A model generated the notes under the pieces. It did no database searches. It was given only the letters and a program-made list of their open reading frames with translations, and was not told the DNA's origin. From Cricetomys ansorgei (Eukaryota > Chordata > Mammalia > Rodentia > Nesomyidae), in the NCBI GenBank assembly GCA_026225945.1, contig JAMJFZ010000107.1, positions 48,188,501 to 48,252,500 of the forward strand: a stretch of DNA of 64,000 nucleotides. Direction: 5' to 3'. Of the stretch, positions 1 through 11,810 are shown one piece after another. How positions within the stretch are numbered: position 1 is the first letter of the stretch; each line of letters opens with the position of its first letter. The position numbers and the translations under genes were made by a program.

Positions 1-880
1 CATTCAAGATGGGAGGAAGGAAAATCTGAAGCTACTAATGATAGAGTCACCTACTTATACATACTGACACCTGGCCTGAACACAAGTCTGATTCTAATTT
101 TAGTAAATTGTACAATCAAGAGACACTTTTCATTCTGAAATTTACAAGATTGCATTCAATTTTTAAATTATTGGGAATATAGGCACTCTTATAAATTCCG
201 ATGTAACTTTTTATTTGAGACTGTTTCAAAAATGTTTATTATTTCTTAACTGAGAAGAATTCTTAGAGTACTTCTGCTTGTACAAATTAAGTTGCTGCTT
301 TTTAATTTTTAAATTATTTTTAATTTTTTGCCTTGTAATTACTTGTTTTCATTTTCATGATATTGTTTAATTTTAAAGTATTTTCACTATTATAGAAACA
401 TTGATACCATTTAAATAATGTGGATTAATTTATAATTATCACCAATTAGATTATTTTAAGTATTGTTAACTGAGACTCAAGTCATTAAACTTATACAAAG
501 TCAAGTTTTCATTGAATAGTATAAAATATTATGACTATTAAACCTGTCTTTAAGATGGGATTTTTTTGGTCACATTTAAAATTTTATATTTTTATATACT
601 ATCAAAACAAGATTATGATTTGCTTTTAAAGTAAGAAAAATATCATCACTTACACTTTTTGTGGGGTTTGTCCATATATTTTAGTCTTGATATGTTGAAT
701 TAGCTTTTGTCTAATGTCTAGTATATTTCTATTACTATAAAACTTTAAGATTTTATAGCAAGCGCATCTTAATTCACTAATATACTTGTATTATCAGCTT
801 TTGTTAAATGCGTGTCTTTCTCAGCTAAAAACACAGATAACTAATGTTGTGGAAGTTTATTTTTAGTTATGTACATAATA
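1..880. other. AT-rich non-coding DNA, nothing recognised
   Basis: Strongly AT-rich DNA with many short T and A runs and no frame longer than a few dozen codons. I recognise no SINE, LINE or LTR in it and no RNA gene. Confidence 0.6.
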
Positions 881-884
881 ATAG

Positions 885-1165
885 TTTCATGCACTGTGGG
901 GTGACAGGCTTCCTAGGTCTTGGTGTTCTGTATTGTCTGCAGGTGATGGATTTCTATGGGAGGATGTTTGATTGCTTATGATCTGCATCTGAGGAGTTTT
1001 GAATCAATAAAAACACCTGAGCTCAGATGCTGAGGGTTCTACTGTCCAATACAGTGCTTGCCATAACAGTGGTTCCCTCTGATGAGGTCCGGCAGGGTGT
1101 GTATCTATGAAAGCACCTCCTTGTCTTCCTTGGAGAACTGCCACAGCAGCTTACTACAACAAACT
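885..1165 (+). mobile_element. Possible LTR remnant
   Basis: This block is more GC-balanced than its flanks and carries an AATAAA hexamer at about 1005-1012, followed by a CT/TG-rich stretch of the kind found in the R-U5 part of rodent LTRs. No TATA box at the expected spacing, no TG...CA ends and no target duplication were found. It could equally be unique sequence with a chance AATAAA. Family unknown. Confidence 0.25.
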
Positions 1166-1664
1166 TATTATAAAGTCAGTAATGAGAAAACAATCTTTTT
1201 CTAAGAATGTTTCTAGTAAGTATTTGCTAAGATGTATTGACCATATTTTAACAGTTTTATACTATCACGTCCAGGAATCTCATTAAATAAAAAAAAAAAA
1301 GCAAATGCTAGATTTCTAATTAAAAAAATATAGTATTATCTCAACATATACTTCTTAAATGTGAACACAAATAAATACCTATTTCTGCTTAAAACCAAAG
1401 TCTTTTCTTTCTTGTAGTAAAACATTTAGTATTTATTAATTTCAGTTATAGAATCTGAGCATTTAAAACTTTAAAACATTATGCCATGATAATATAAAGG
1501 AATATTCACTTTTTATAGCCTAATTTTTTTGTTTCAATTATCATGTCTTCAATATTAAAAAATTTTACCTGCTCAAATTAAACAAGTGTACAGATTTCAC
1601 TTCTCAGAGTTTTTAATCCAACTCCCAAATACTACTTGATATCAATTGGCAAGGACTTAGAAGC

Positions 1665-1937
1665 TCAAACACAAAGGATTCTTATTTCTAGGAAGGCAGT
1701 TTGCAAATATATTAAGCCATGCATCAAGATTAGATGATTAAAATCATTGCTTAATACATGGTATAAAATTTCAGGTATTAGCATTTCATCAAGTGGCTTA
1801 TCTTTTGGGGCTTGTCTAGTTCTGGTTGGTTCCCTTTCATCCTGGTATCTAGTAGCATCCTCATGTTCCTCAGTAGTGAGAAAGTCAAGGAGAATTGAGT
1901 CAAAGAGCTTGAGGATCCCTGGCTCCAAAGACTCTCC
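1665..1937 (-). pseudogene. Unassigned protein-like open frame (possible exon or pseudogene fragment)
   Basis: On the minus strand one frame stays open for about 90 codons, from a TAA just upstream of about 1937 to a TGA at about 1665. There is no ATG at its head; the upstream limit is a TAA followed a few bases later by a TTTAG that could serve as a weak splice acceptor. The first 60 or so residues look like real protein: mixed charge, an acidic-basic stretch (TEEHEDATRYQDERE), then a charged and amphipathic run with PLDEMLIPEILYHVL. The last 25 residues become hydrophobic and less convincing, and I see no clear donor site. I do not recognise the family. It may be a decayed exon, a processed-pseudogene scrap or chance. 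No other exon-like frame was found nearby. Confidence 0.22.
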
Positions 1938-3414
1938 CCTAAATATTACAGAGTCCTATGAAATACTTTATTTGTGTAGGAATTCCATATTTAACTATGG
2001 GAACTTGTATGCCATACTAGATAAAATATTTTTAGTGTAAAATGTGAGTTCACAATCTTTTTAAACATTTGCTTTGTAAGTGATTTTGCATTTGACTCTC
2101 TTTGCTTTAAGCATAATTTCAAGTAGACATTTTAATAGACTCTAACATAAAGTTATTGTTGTTATTATTATCATTACATTTATTATTATTTACCCTCCAA
2201 TGTTGGAACAGAAAAGATTAGCATGAATTTATCATAACTGAAGACAAATCCACTTATCCTTTTTTTGCCAATGAAACTTTATTAAAATCAACTTCACATT
2301 TGTAGCTTAGTCATTATCTCTGGAAATATTATTTGAATCTATGCATATGGGATAGAAAGGGTACATTATGGAATGAATTTACATAACTTTTATCCTGAAA
2401 TGTCCTTTTTTTGTTTCCTAATTTTAAAACACAAAGTTGCTACAATTTTAATCTAGCAAGTGTTTCTTAATGAAAAGATATTTAAACCATGCCTTAGAAC
2501 AATAAGAGAATTATAAATGAATACTATGAGTATTTTCTCATTATTGTTATAAGTTAAATTTATATAGAAAATGTATTGAGTTGACATGTGATAGGTATTT
2601 AGGAATGACCAGGACTGTTAACCACAGTGTGCTCATGGTACTCTTTAATATACCCTTTTCTAAATCCTATCCAACTTGCAACATGAATTGTGTTTAATTA
2701 TATCCCCATCTTCCTAAAGATGTTAAGATTCTAACATCCAGCATTTGAGAATGACATCTTATTTGGATGAAGGATTGTGAAAACCATAACCAAGATAAAA
2801 AGAAGTCTAGATAGTGTGTCCAATTGTAATATGCTCAGTGGTATTACAAAAAGGAAATTTGAAACTAAGGAAGGGCACACAATGAAGAAAATGTGAAGAA
2901 CCAACGGAAGAGGCATGGGGCTTATTCATCTAGAAGGCAGAGAGTACCTGGAGCTACTGAACACTGAGCGAAGCACAAAGATATTCCTCCTTAGAGCTTT
3001 CAGAGGAAGCATGGCCATGAATCCCATACTTCAACATCTGAGACATGTGAGATAATACATCTTTGTGTTTGATCTACAAGTCTGAAGTACTTGGTGAGAG
3101 CTGTCTGAATACACTGCTTTTGACCAAATTTTGAGTATTAGAAAGAGTTTAGGTCACAGTTTTCTATTCAGTAAATGGAATAGGAACTCTTAGACTCTTA
3201 CCTCATTTCTTCTTCATCCCCAGGAGTAAACACCAAATTTCCAGAAAGCACATTTGTTAAATGCAGAGTTCATATTATTCTCATGTACTTTTTCAGCTTT
3301 CCAAGAATCCAGAAGCCAGAAATAATGAAGAAATTAATAAAGAGAAGAAAAAAACTACTTCTGTTAGGAAATGTTCCTCGGAAATGTCTCACGAAATCAG
3401 TAATGTATTAATAA
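1938..3414. other. AT-rich non-coding DNA, nothing recognised
   Basis: AT-rich sequence with a TTA-rich stretch near 2155-2195. Short frames on both strands have no protein-like composition. No repeat family recognised. Confidence 0.55.
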
Positions 3415-3745
3415 TATACTAATTAGCTTCCCTACAGCTGCTCTAGCAAATTGCCATAAACTTAGTTGCTGACAACACAAATTTATTATTTTATAGTTAT
3501 AGAAGTCAGAAATCCAAAATCAGCATTTCTGAAATCAAGGTATTGGCAGAATTGATTCTTCTGGAAGCTCTAGGGAAGAATCAATTCCTTTACTTTGCCA
3601 ACAACTTACCTTTTCAGCTAGTGGCTTCTCTGCCACCTTCAAGTTCAGCAGTCCAGGTTTCCAATCTCCCCTCTTATTTGTTTCCCTTGCTTGTCACCTT
3701 TATTGTCTTTGAACAGCTTGCTTTCCATGACTAAGGATCCTTTGA
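3415..3745 (-). mobile_element. MLT1-type MaLR LTR (ancient)
   Basis: On the plus strand this reads as the reverse complement of an MLT1 LTR: a start like 'gctgctctagcaaattgccataaac', then 'acaaatttattattttatagttatagaag', then 'gaaatcaaggtattggcag' and 'ggctctagggaagaatc'-like blocks, in consensus order. The poly(A)-signal region of the LTR corresponds to the TTTATT near 3480. It is highly diverged, as expected for an insertion predating rodents. A 63-codon plus-strand frame inside it is incidental. A perfect 13-bp inverted repeat lies inside (see separate entry). Confidence 0.65.
3549..3587. repeat. Perfect 13-bp inverted repeat in the MLT1 LTR
   Basis: Arms GAATTGATTCTTC (3549-3561) and GAAGAATCAATTC (3575-3587) are exact reverse complements around a 13-nt spacer. 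Both arms lie inside an old LTR. Confidence 0.9.
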
Positions 3746-4342
3746 TCTCATGCTGTCCCAGGTAACCAGGGACAGTTTATACTGCTCCAAGTATTTACTT
3801 TAACTATACCTCCAAAATTCTAACTCTATGCTATGGGAATAGTTTATAGGGTATTACGAAACAGTCATCTTTGGGAAAGAAGAATAAGTTGTCTGCAAAA
3901 ATGATTCTTTAAACACTAATTAAATCTTGAACTTAAAAAAAAAATCTGGTCTTCTCCAGTGCTCCTACAGAAAAAAAAATGTGGCAAAAGAACTCCATAG
4001 ACTTAGTGCATCTCTTCTGTCATTACTATGATAACGTTTTCATTAATTTAGGGCATGTTTATTGGACACACCTGTTAACATACTTTTACATTTGTTTGCG
4101 GTAAGGCTGACATCTTAATTTAGGGAGGCAGCCATGCTTAAATAAATAAACAACCCAAAGTTCCACCCTCAGATTACCTGGTCACATGCTAATGGTATTT
4201 GCCGGCAAAGGAGTTGCCAGCTTTGGACTGATTTTACTAAAATTTATTTAGTCTACACAAAGTTGTTTATGGAAAACCAACTGTAAATTTGTAAATTGTC
4301 ATCTTTGATTTTCTAATCAGAGCATAATATTGAAGTGTTTGT
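3746..4342. other. Non-coding DNA, nothing recognised
   Basis: No frame, repeat or RNA gene that I can support. There is an A-run near 3936-3945 and another near 3970-3978. Confidence 0.5.
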
Positions 4343-4470
4343 TGTGGACAGAATGTTGGCCCCCAAAGATGTCCATACACTTATCTCTGGAGTCTATAGA
4401 TATGTTGCCTCATTGGGTTATAGATGGAATTAAAATTCCTAGCCAGATGACCTTAAAATATAGAAAATCT
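4343..4470 (+). mobile_element. MLT1-type LTR 5' fragment
   Basis: The segment begins 'tgttgtggacagaatgttgg', then 'ccccaaagatgtccatac' and 'gatatgttgcctcattgggt', the usual opening of an MLT1 LTR in forward orientation. Only the first 120 bases or so are recognisable; the rest is lost or too diverged. It lies 600 bp from, and opposite to, the other MLT1 relic. Confidence 0.6.
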
Positions 4471-7400
4471 GTAGGTTATTTATGAATATACAATGTCATC
4501 ATAAACTTAACTTTAGATAAAAATAGTAAAATTAACAAAAATATAATTTGAGAAGTATTTAAGAGACTGACTGGCTTTGAAGATAAAGATGGATATCTTC
4601 TAGGGAACACTGCCAGCATGTAAAAGGAGGCATTACTCTTGTTAGTTTCTTTTGTTTCTAACCCATTGTTTTCCTTTTTGAAATTTGTGACATGCACAGC
4701 ACTTGGAGAACTTATTGCTAGATACAAATGATGGTGTTACCAGTAGTTGGGGACTGGACTGGGTTTTTATAGGTTCTTGCCTCTTATTCAAAGCATTTAA
4801 GGCCAGGGCTCACCCAGATTTACAAGATAATTTTATTTGTAGCAAATTAATAGTGCAGAGTAAGAGAGATATACTGCCAACTTTAACAGTGGGCAAAATG
4901 AGTGCAAATACTCTAGGGTCCTGATTATTATATGGGGATTCCTTTTATGGATTTAAGAAAATGAAGATTTGCTTACTAAGTGGCAGTTCTCTATTTTGAT
5001 TGGTAGATTTGAGTATATAATCATTTCTCTATTCAGCATGCTCTTTTGCAGGAGGTGTCTGATTTTAATCGTATGCTTGTGCAACTGTGTATATACACAA
5101 AATAGTAAATTAGGAATTTTCCCTAAAATGGTCACATTTTTACCTTACTGTGCACGCATCCCAAACTAGTTCAGGTGGAATCAGCCCTTCATTCATTATA
5201 CCCAGGTAAGTTGTGGATATACTTGAATAGAAATGGTCTAAATTTTATTGTTATGAGGGGTGGGCACTTATACCATGTTCATGGATGATAGTCCATGGAG
5301 CTCCGTTGAGTGTGACTTGCAAATAAACTTCCATGGTCTGACATTTTCAAATTATTAGTTATCTAAAATATTATTATTTAAATCAATTTAGTGCTTCTTT
5401 ATCAGATCTGTTTTGGGAGAACTTGGAAAGTGCCTCATTCAGTACAAGATACCTCCTTGTGTTATCTCACTTTTCTAGGGTAGATGCAAACATATGTGTA
5501 AAGTGTATAAAAGCACCCTCCCAGAAAGAGAACTGACTGATGACAGACAGAATAATTAAAAGGCCTCAAGTGGTTAGTGACACTGAGATGGATCATTAGG
5601 CGTTTGAAATTAATTAGAAGAGTTTTTAATTTTATAAAGAGACAGACAGACAACAGTATGATAGGGTCTGTGAGGAGAGTGCAGACTTCAGCACCTGAGA
5701 CAGAAAGCATGATGGGAGCTCTGAAGAGAGGCTATATGGACCCATTTGGCAGAAGTGGGAATCTGTTATTAGACCTTTCTGAGGATGGAGGAGGTTTTGC
5801 AGGTAGATTTTCTAGTTTGCTGGCAGAAGGAAGAGAAGGGGTTGGGGAGCAGGATATGTAGGTACCAATATATGGTTTGATACAAACTTGGCATTTAGAA
5901 GTCTGTTAGCTACAGTTTAACTAGACTGCCTGTTAGTATCTGTGAGAGGGATACCCTGCAGCAGGTATTGAGGTCTTAGCAGCCTGAGGTTGACTGTAAT
6001 ACTGCATTCTTAGAGCAGTGATTACACCAAATTCTAACTTGATGAGCAACTGAGTTTTATGCAGTTGCATACAGAAATGTGGGTGAGGGGTTGCTTACAG
6101 GACAAGGGGCATTTCAAAAGCAGCTACAGCAACATAATAACACTCAAACAGGAGTAATGACTCCCAGAAACTGGAGCTCTTACATGAATTACAGATATCT
6201 AGACTGGTCACAGATTCTCCTCCAGGAAGCTCAGGTGGCTAAAGTCTCCTCCTTCCAGCAGGTGTTTTTTGCTTCAATAACCTTAATTGGGTCCATGTGT
6301 ATCTTGTGAGTTTCAGGAACTTCTTGAAACCCAATCTAATGTGCATCCCGTCTCCTTCCTGGAGGGCATGTTTCCACTTAGAACATCCCGACTCTTAAGG
6401 ATCCTCCTTCTGGGATGAACCATTTCAACGTGGAGAAAATAGAGACACAGTACTTCTGTAAGGCACCTTTGCAGTAAAAACCCCGTGAAGATGAAGTTAA
6501 AAGGACGTCTAATGAAGCAACAGAAATTCAGAAGAATACACCTTGCAAGAGGAAGCAAGGCTGGTAAGATGAGAAAAGAGAATGAATTGGTTGCCTGGAG
6601 TCTTAGTCGGCCTGTGTTTGTATTGGGGTGTGCTGAAAACTGTTCCATCTCCTCAAGACGAGTGAGAAATAAACAGCTAACTACTTTATTATTAATTTTA
6701 TCTTTGTCTTGTTTCAGGACTGTTATAAGGAAAGGAATTTGATCAATCTCAAACCTACCTGACCTCACCTATTTCCATGATTTTACATTTCTAACTCTTG
6801 TTCGATTAAGGCCAGGAAGGAACAGCTAATTTAATTTAATATTGCTTATTTACTTATTAGATTTGTGGACAATTTGAAACATTGCTATTGGTTTGTTTTC
6901 AGTCTAATAGTTACAAGCCCATGGTGGTCTTTTGAGGGTTCTTTGCTAAACTATTAGTATCTGAAACTTTTAAGGTACTGTTTTCCCAACAGATTTTGTG
7001 CTGGGGCATGTAATTGTATAATAAATCAATATAATCAGTTCTACAGCAAAGGTTTATAAATCTATTTGAATCACTTCTATTATGACTTAGTAGATGTCAG
7101 AATAACATATATAGTTTTCCTTTGCACAAGATAGTCTAAAGTACTTACCGTTGATCTAAAATTCTTAACTATCGTAGTTAAGTCTATTCAGCAATCTGAG
7201 TAAACATTGTCTAAGGTTGCTTTTTTTTCTATATGAGCCTATGTGACTACATCCTCAAAGAGTTATTTATGGATATTTGGTAAATTATCACCAAGGTTAG
7301 AGTAGGAACAAAGAATTCAATCTGGCTTGTTCTACTCATCTTCGATCCCCCGTATCAGTGTAACAAGAATAAAGATAATTCAATAAGGTGAAAAGTCCAA

Positions 7401-7860
7401 TCCTGGCATGTCAAGAATAAATAAATTCAAAATCTGAATCGTTATTGTGCTGGAGATAAAAACGACTTAGAAATTGCTGTTCTATTTTACTATGAAGCTA
7501 GCACGTCAATTTTGAGAAATTGATTTCATTCTGAAATGCAATGTCTGAGCTAAAATAACAAGAACAAAATCAAAGTCTCTGAAATGAAGAAATTAATTTG
7601 TTTAAAATCTCTGACCATGACATTAATATTTGATTGCATTTTCTATCGACTAGCAGTGAAAACAGCACAAATAATTGAGCTTATTGAATGGTGCGAGCAA
7701 AGAAATGACTTCTTAATATACGTAATGATGACTTAATAAAGGATTTCAGAGGTAAAAGAAATTGTAATTTACTCTACTTAAATACTTTCTTTAAAATGTT
7801 GCCATTACTTTTCTAATTTCATTCATAAAACAAAGAATGCTCACCTCAAGAAGCACTTTG
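4471..7860. other. 3.4 kb without recognised features
   Basis: Mostly AT-rich. The part from about 5500 to 6750 is less AT-rich and contains several 75-150-codon frames on both strands, but these overlap one another, have no domain signature and no consistent codon bias, so I do not call them. No SINE or LTR recognised. Confidence 0.45.
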
Positions 7861-7976
7861 GAGCCAGCTGTAGTAGCCCATTGTTCTCTCCCAGCACTTG
7901 AGAAGATTAGCAGGAGAATCACAACTTTAAGAGCAGCTTTGGTTGTTTAGGGAGACCTTGTAACAGAAACAAAATT
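7861..7976 (+). mobile_element. B1 SINE, diverged
   Basis: A 7SL-derived B1 monomer: 'gagccagctgtagtagccca' corresponds to the consensus start with A-box, then 'tcccagcacttgagaag' (the CCCAGCACTTGGGAGGC block), 'caggagaatcacaac', and 'gggagaccttgtaacagaaac' near the 3' end, followed by a short A-rich tail. Substitutions throughout suggest an old copy. Confidence 0.75.
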
Positions 7977-7989
7977 TGAGATGAGGATG

Positions 7990-8115
7990 ACTACAGTAAT
8001 AACAACTAACATTCACTCCATGATCATTACAAGTCAGGCATGAAATTATTTATGACCACTAGTATTATTCCACTAGTTTCTTTTGCATTACAGATGTGGT
8101 TGGTGATTTTAGCCC
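7990..8115 (-). mobile_element. MIR SINE remnant
   Basis: Plus-strand text follows the reverse complement of MIR: 'agtaataacaactaacattc', 'aagtcaggcatgaaatt', 'actagtattattcc' and 'ttgcattacagatg' match in order the MIR 3' part (AATAATAACAGCTAACATTT, GTGCCAGGCAC, ATTATTATCCCCATTTTACAGATG). Mammal-wide and ancient. Confidence 0.6.
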
Positions 8116-9990
8116 CTTTTTTAATTAGGTTAAGAAAGATTAGATTCTCTGCTGTGATAGTATTTCTAGGCACTTTAGAAACCTTGAATTAGGACCATTG
8201 CCTGAGGTATGAATACATAGTTTTAGGCTACAAACTATTCAAGCCACGTTCCCCTAGAGCATCTTCTTTCTCACAGCTACTGTGAAGAAGGAAAGTCTTC
8301 TAACAGGGGCAGCTCGACTGTGAATCTGTGACCCTCTAACAGATTTGCCAAGTAGGCATATTCCAGGAGAATTCCAGACATCTTAATTAATTTCTCACTT
8401 CTCTCACTTCTCACCAAGGAAGACTGCAAGACTCCCAGGACATTACAGGGTAATGAGTAGGGTGGATGCACCTTAACTTCTCCTACCCACTTTTTTCACA
8501 ACTCCAGAGTTACAGTTTCCTATCAGGAATATAAGATCCTCTCACCTCTAGGGACAGAGTATTTGCAGTTCGTGTTCTGGACTGCTCATCAACTGCGTAA
8601 CAAGCAAGAAACCCTTTCCTGTCATGAAATCTATGAAAAGAGACCTCTAGTCTCTCATGTGGACCTAAAATCTCTTCATACTCTAAGGCATTATGTATGC
8701 CCATGCCATTAATAGCTATTTAATAAATCTCTTAACCAAAAGGACAAATACCTTACTATTTCCTAAACCTTAGACCTTTTAAATACTGTATGTTTTCAAC
8801 AATAGCCCAATTAACTTATCAGTGTTTTTATTTTTTCTACCATTTACTTCTTTCTGTTCACTTAGGAATGCAATTACATTGAAGCCTTAGATCAAAAATC
8901 ATTTCCCATCATATCTTATATTTCAGGAACATTCTAGTGTATTGCTCTTTTCATAGCTCTCAGGCAAAGTGAAAATGTTCTTCTTTAAACGTTTTTATAT
9001 CTGAGGTATTACTTGACAGCAGAGCTACTGATGCAGTGATGAGTGGAGGATTACTGATGACGTGCCATTTAGCAGACTGAGAATTGCTAAACATCACTTA
9101 ATGAGGAAACATTGAACACCTTTAATCATGTTGAAAGAATTGGAGGTTTCAAAATGGATGGATGTTAAAACACAATGAATATCCAGATAGTAACAATTTG
9201 TTTTCTTAAATTGCTCATTGTTCTGAGTGTCTTGAGAATTTTCCAATTTGTTCACTACTTTACACTTTATGCTTTATTTTCTATGGATAGAGTCCTATAG
9301 TTCTCTCCACTCTGATTATTCTAGAGACTACTACTTTGCAAGGCATCCTGATAAAAGATTAAAATTGTCTTCACCATATTCTTATTTCATAACCCACACA
9401 ATGTAGTTCTTTTTCTTTTATAGTCAACTCACAAGTCTTTAGCATGCCATCTCAAAAAATAACTAATACAACTTGTGTAAAAAGATCTTAAAAGTACCAA
9501 GAAATTAATGTCATCACAGTTGTGTCTTTGATGATTCCCAGTAATGTAAGCACTGACAAGTGTCTTGAAGAATTGAAGAATAAGCAGAACTCTAAAATAA
9601 AGTTAGCACAGAATGTTCAATATGTTAAAATGCACATTAATATGTAAGGTGCCATGTAGAGGAACACTTGTAAGAAGTTTTTGTTATTTTGGTATCTGTA
9701 AAAACACAAAATGGTGTTTAGATTAGGTTTGCATTCCCACCCCAACTGTGATATAGTTGATTACAAGTAGGATTTGTAATGCATGAAGCAGGTGGCTATA
9801 ATTTGGTTAGGTACAATCCTTCTGGCACCTGTAGCTTATTTGGGGGACTGTGTACTGGAGGGGTAGATGGGAACTTTTGGCTTAGGTTATAAAAAGTCTG
9901 AAGCCCCAAGAGTTGATGTGGTTCATTGTTTTGGTTGCTGCTGTTAGTGTGATAATTCCTAAAAGAACAAAGAGACAGTGAAGATTTTTA
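8116..9990. other. Non-coding DNA, nothing recognised
   Basis: No family recognised. A local near-repeat of 'ctcacttct' occurs around 8393-8412. Short minus-strand frames at 8277-8704 lack protein-like features. Confidence 0.5.
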
Positions 9991-10159
9991 CTCTTCCTTC
10001 CTTTCTTCCTTCCTTCCTTCCTTCCTTCCTTCCTTCCTTCCTTCCTTCCTTCCTTCCTTCCTTCCTTCCTTCCCTCCCTCCCTCCTTCCTTCCTTTCCTC
10101 CTCCTCCTCCTCCTCCTCCTCCTTCTTCTTCTTCTTCTTCTTTTCTCTCTCTCTCTCTT

Positions 10160-10194
<35 letters not shown>
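9991..10194. repeat. 204-bp polypyrimidine microsatellite, four unit types
   Basis: Consecutive blocks of CTTC/TTCC, CCCT, CCT, CTT and CT repeats form about 204 bases of pyrimidine on the plus strand with essentially no purine interruption. Translating either strand yields the low-complexity frames seen here, which are not genes. Confidence 0.97.
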
Positions 10195-10195
<1 letters not shown>

Positions 10196-11629
10196 TTGTA
10201 TATTAAGGCTGCTTGCAAAAGTGGTGAAGATTTCTTTCTATCTTTTCTTTTTCCTTCCCTAAATAGAGGGGATTGTAGGATTGTAGCATACTGCTACGCT
10301 ACCACAATGTAAGTAATAAAATCCAAATCTTTACTTTGTACTCTAACCGTGAGTGATTTTTGTGTGAGAAAGAAGATGATACAGTTTCCCTGAAGTGCTA
10401 CAGTTCCCATCACATGATCACAAGGTACATGCCCTGGTATTTTGGGGACAATATTGGATGTTACTGTTGAATTCAAACTGTGAAAGGTTGGATTATAACT
10501 TCATACAAACCTCCAAGTCTGATGACATAGGTCCATTTCCAAGACTGTTCCAGGGCCATTTTCTGAGAACAATAGAGTTTACTCATAATGGTTGTACTTT
10601 CACTGGTTGTCAAGCTGCAGCACTTTATACAGATGTATCACTAGTTCCTAATGAGCATTCAACATTTCAAGACACAAATGTTTATCATTATAGATATGTT
10701 AAAAATTGACAAAAGAAACACAGGAACAGAAAAATAGGACAATTCAAGACATTCTTTCTACCATGTTTTTTTTTTTTTTACTTGTAATATAATGTGTATC
10801 TACACACAATGATTGATAAGGTAGCATTTATTTCATGATAAGAAAAATACTTATGTTCTATTTTTCATGTCATATTCATTATTATTATTTTTTAGAATAT
10901 CATGTAATTCAGTATTGCAGCTGCATCAGGGTTTCTGTTCACTGAATTAAATGGTGTAAATATGACAAAGTTGCTATGATATTATATTGAGCTAATATGT
11001 TTTAAATGCAAGAGATGATTATATATGTGTATTAACGAAAACATACGTGCAGTCTTGTGAAAACAGCTTTGTAACACAGAATTCAGGAATTTGAGAATCC
11101 ACTATGTCATCAAGAAATTTGTGTTTGCCTCTGACATAGCCTCAGAGATTATGCTGGACCAGTTTCTTCCCACAATCTAAGTATTGTCTACAAGCATCCT
11201 TTAAATCAAATGGAAGAAAACTTTTTCTGACAAGAGAAGTAATTTTTTTTTAGAGAAAGTAAATATCATTTAATTTAGAGATTAATTTCGTTTGTGTAAG
11301 AGTTTTAAGGACAGGCCAAAAATACAATCCCTGTTTACCACTTGCCATTTTCTCTTGTACTTTGTTCTAAGACATAAGAGCAAATCTGGTCAAAGTAGGT
11401 AATACTTACAAGTCATCTACTTTATATATGTATATATATATGTATATATTTTTCATTCTGGAGTTCTGTTAAATTAAATTCACGTCTCGAAATATTACAA
11501 AACATTTCATTTCAATCAAGTTAACTCAAATGCCTGTTTGGATTATTTAAGTAGATTTCTATCTTGTTTCCTTACCTCTCCACAAAATCAAAACAATCAG
11601 TTTAATTTTCTAAATATGCAGCTGTGTTT
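10195..11629. other. Non-coding DNA, nothing recognised
   Basis: Contains a 104-codon plus-strand frame (10395-10709) with no recognisable motif, a T-run at about 10767-10779 and a TA/TG-rich stretch at 11425-11450. No repeat family assigned. Confidence 0.45.
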
Positions 11630-11810
11630 GGATCATATCCCTGCTCAAAAAGCTATGCCCCTCTGTGCATATAAAATTCAGTAGAACTTCATTTTAAATT
11701 CAAGGCCCTTCATGGAATTGTTTCCCTCCACATTTAGGCTCTTAATTTATCCCACTTTCATCAGTGTTCTCTTTTAAATCTTAGTGTTTTGCTTCCCAAC
11801 CTGCAAGAGC
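11630..11810 (+). mobile_element. L2-like LINE remnant
   Basis: Blocks 'tcatatccctgctcaaaaag', 'ataaaattcagtagaac', 'caaggcccttcatggaatt' and 'aggctcttaatttatcccac' follow in order the L2 3' region (CCCTGCTCAAAA..., ATAAAGTCCAAACTC, AAGGCCCTCCATGATCTGG, CAGCCTCATCTC). Heavily diverged. The match is from memory of the consensus. Confidence 0.45.

Noticed and set aside
5577..6768. Frames of 76-151 codons on both strands
   Set aside because: They overlap antisense to each other, show no domain, and have no splice or start context that favours one.
9978..10262. Overlapping 76-94-codon frames on both strands, Leu/Pro/Ser- or Arg/Lys/Glu/Gly-rich
   Set aside because: Direct translation of the polypyrimidine microsatellite; no gene.
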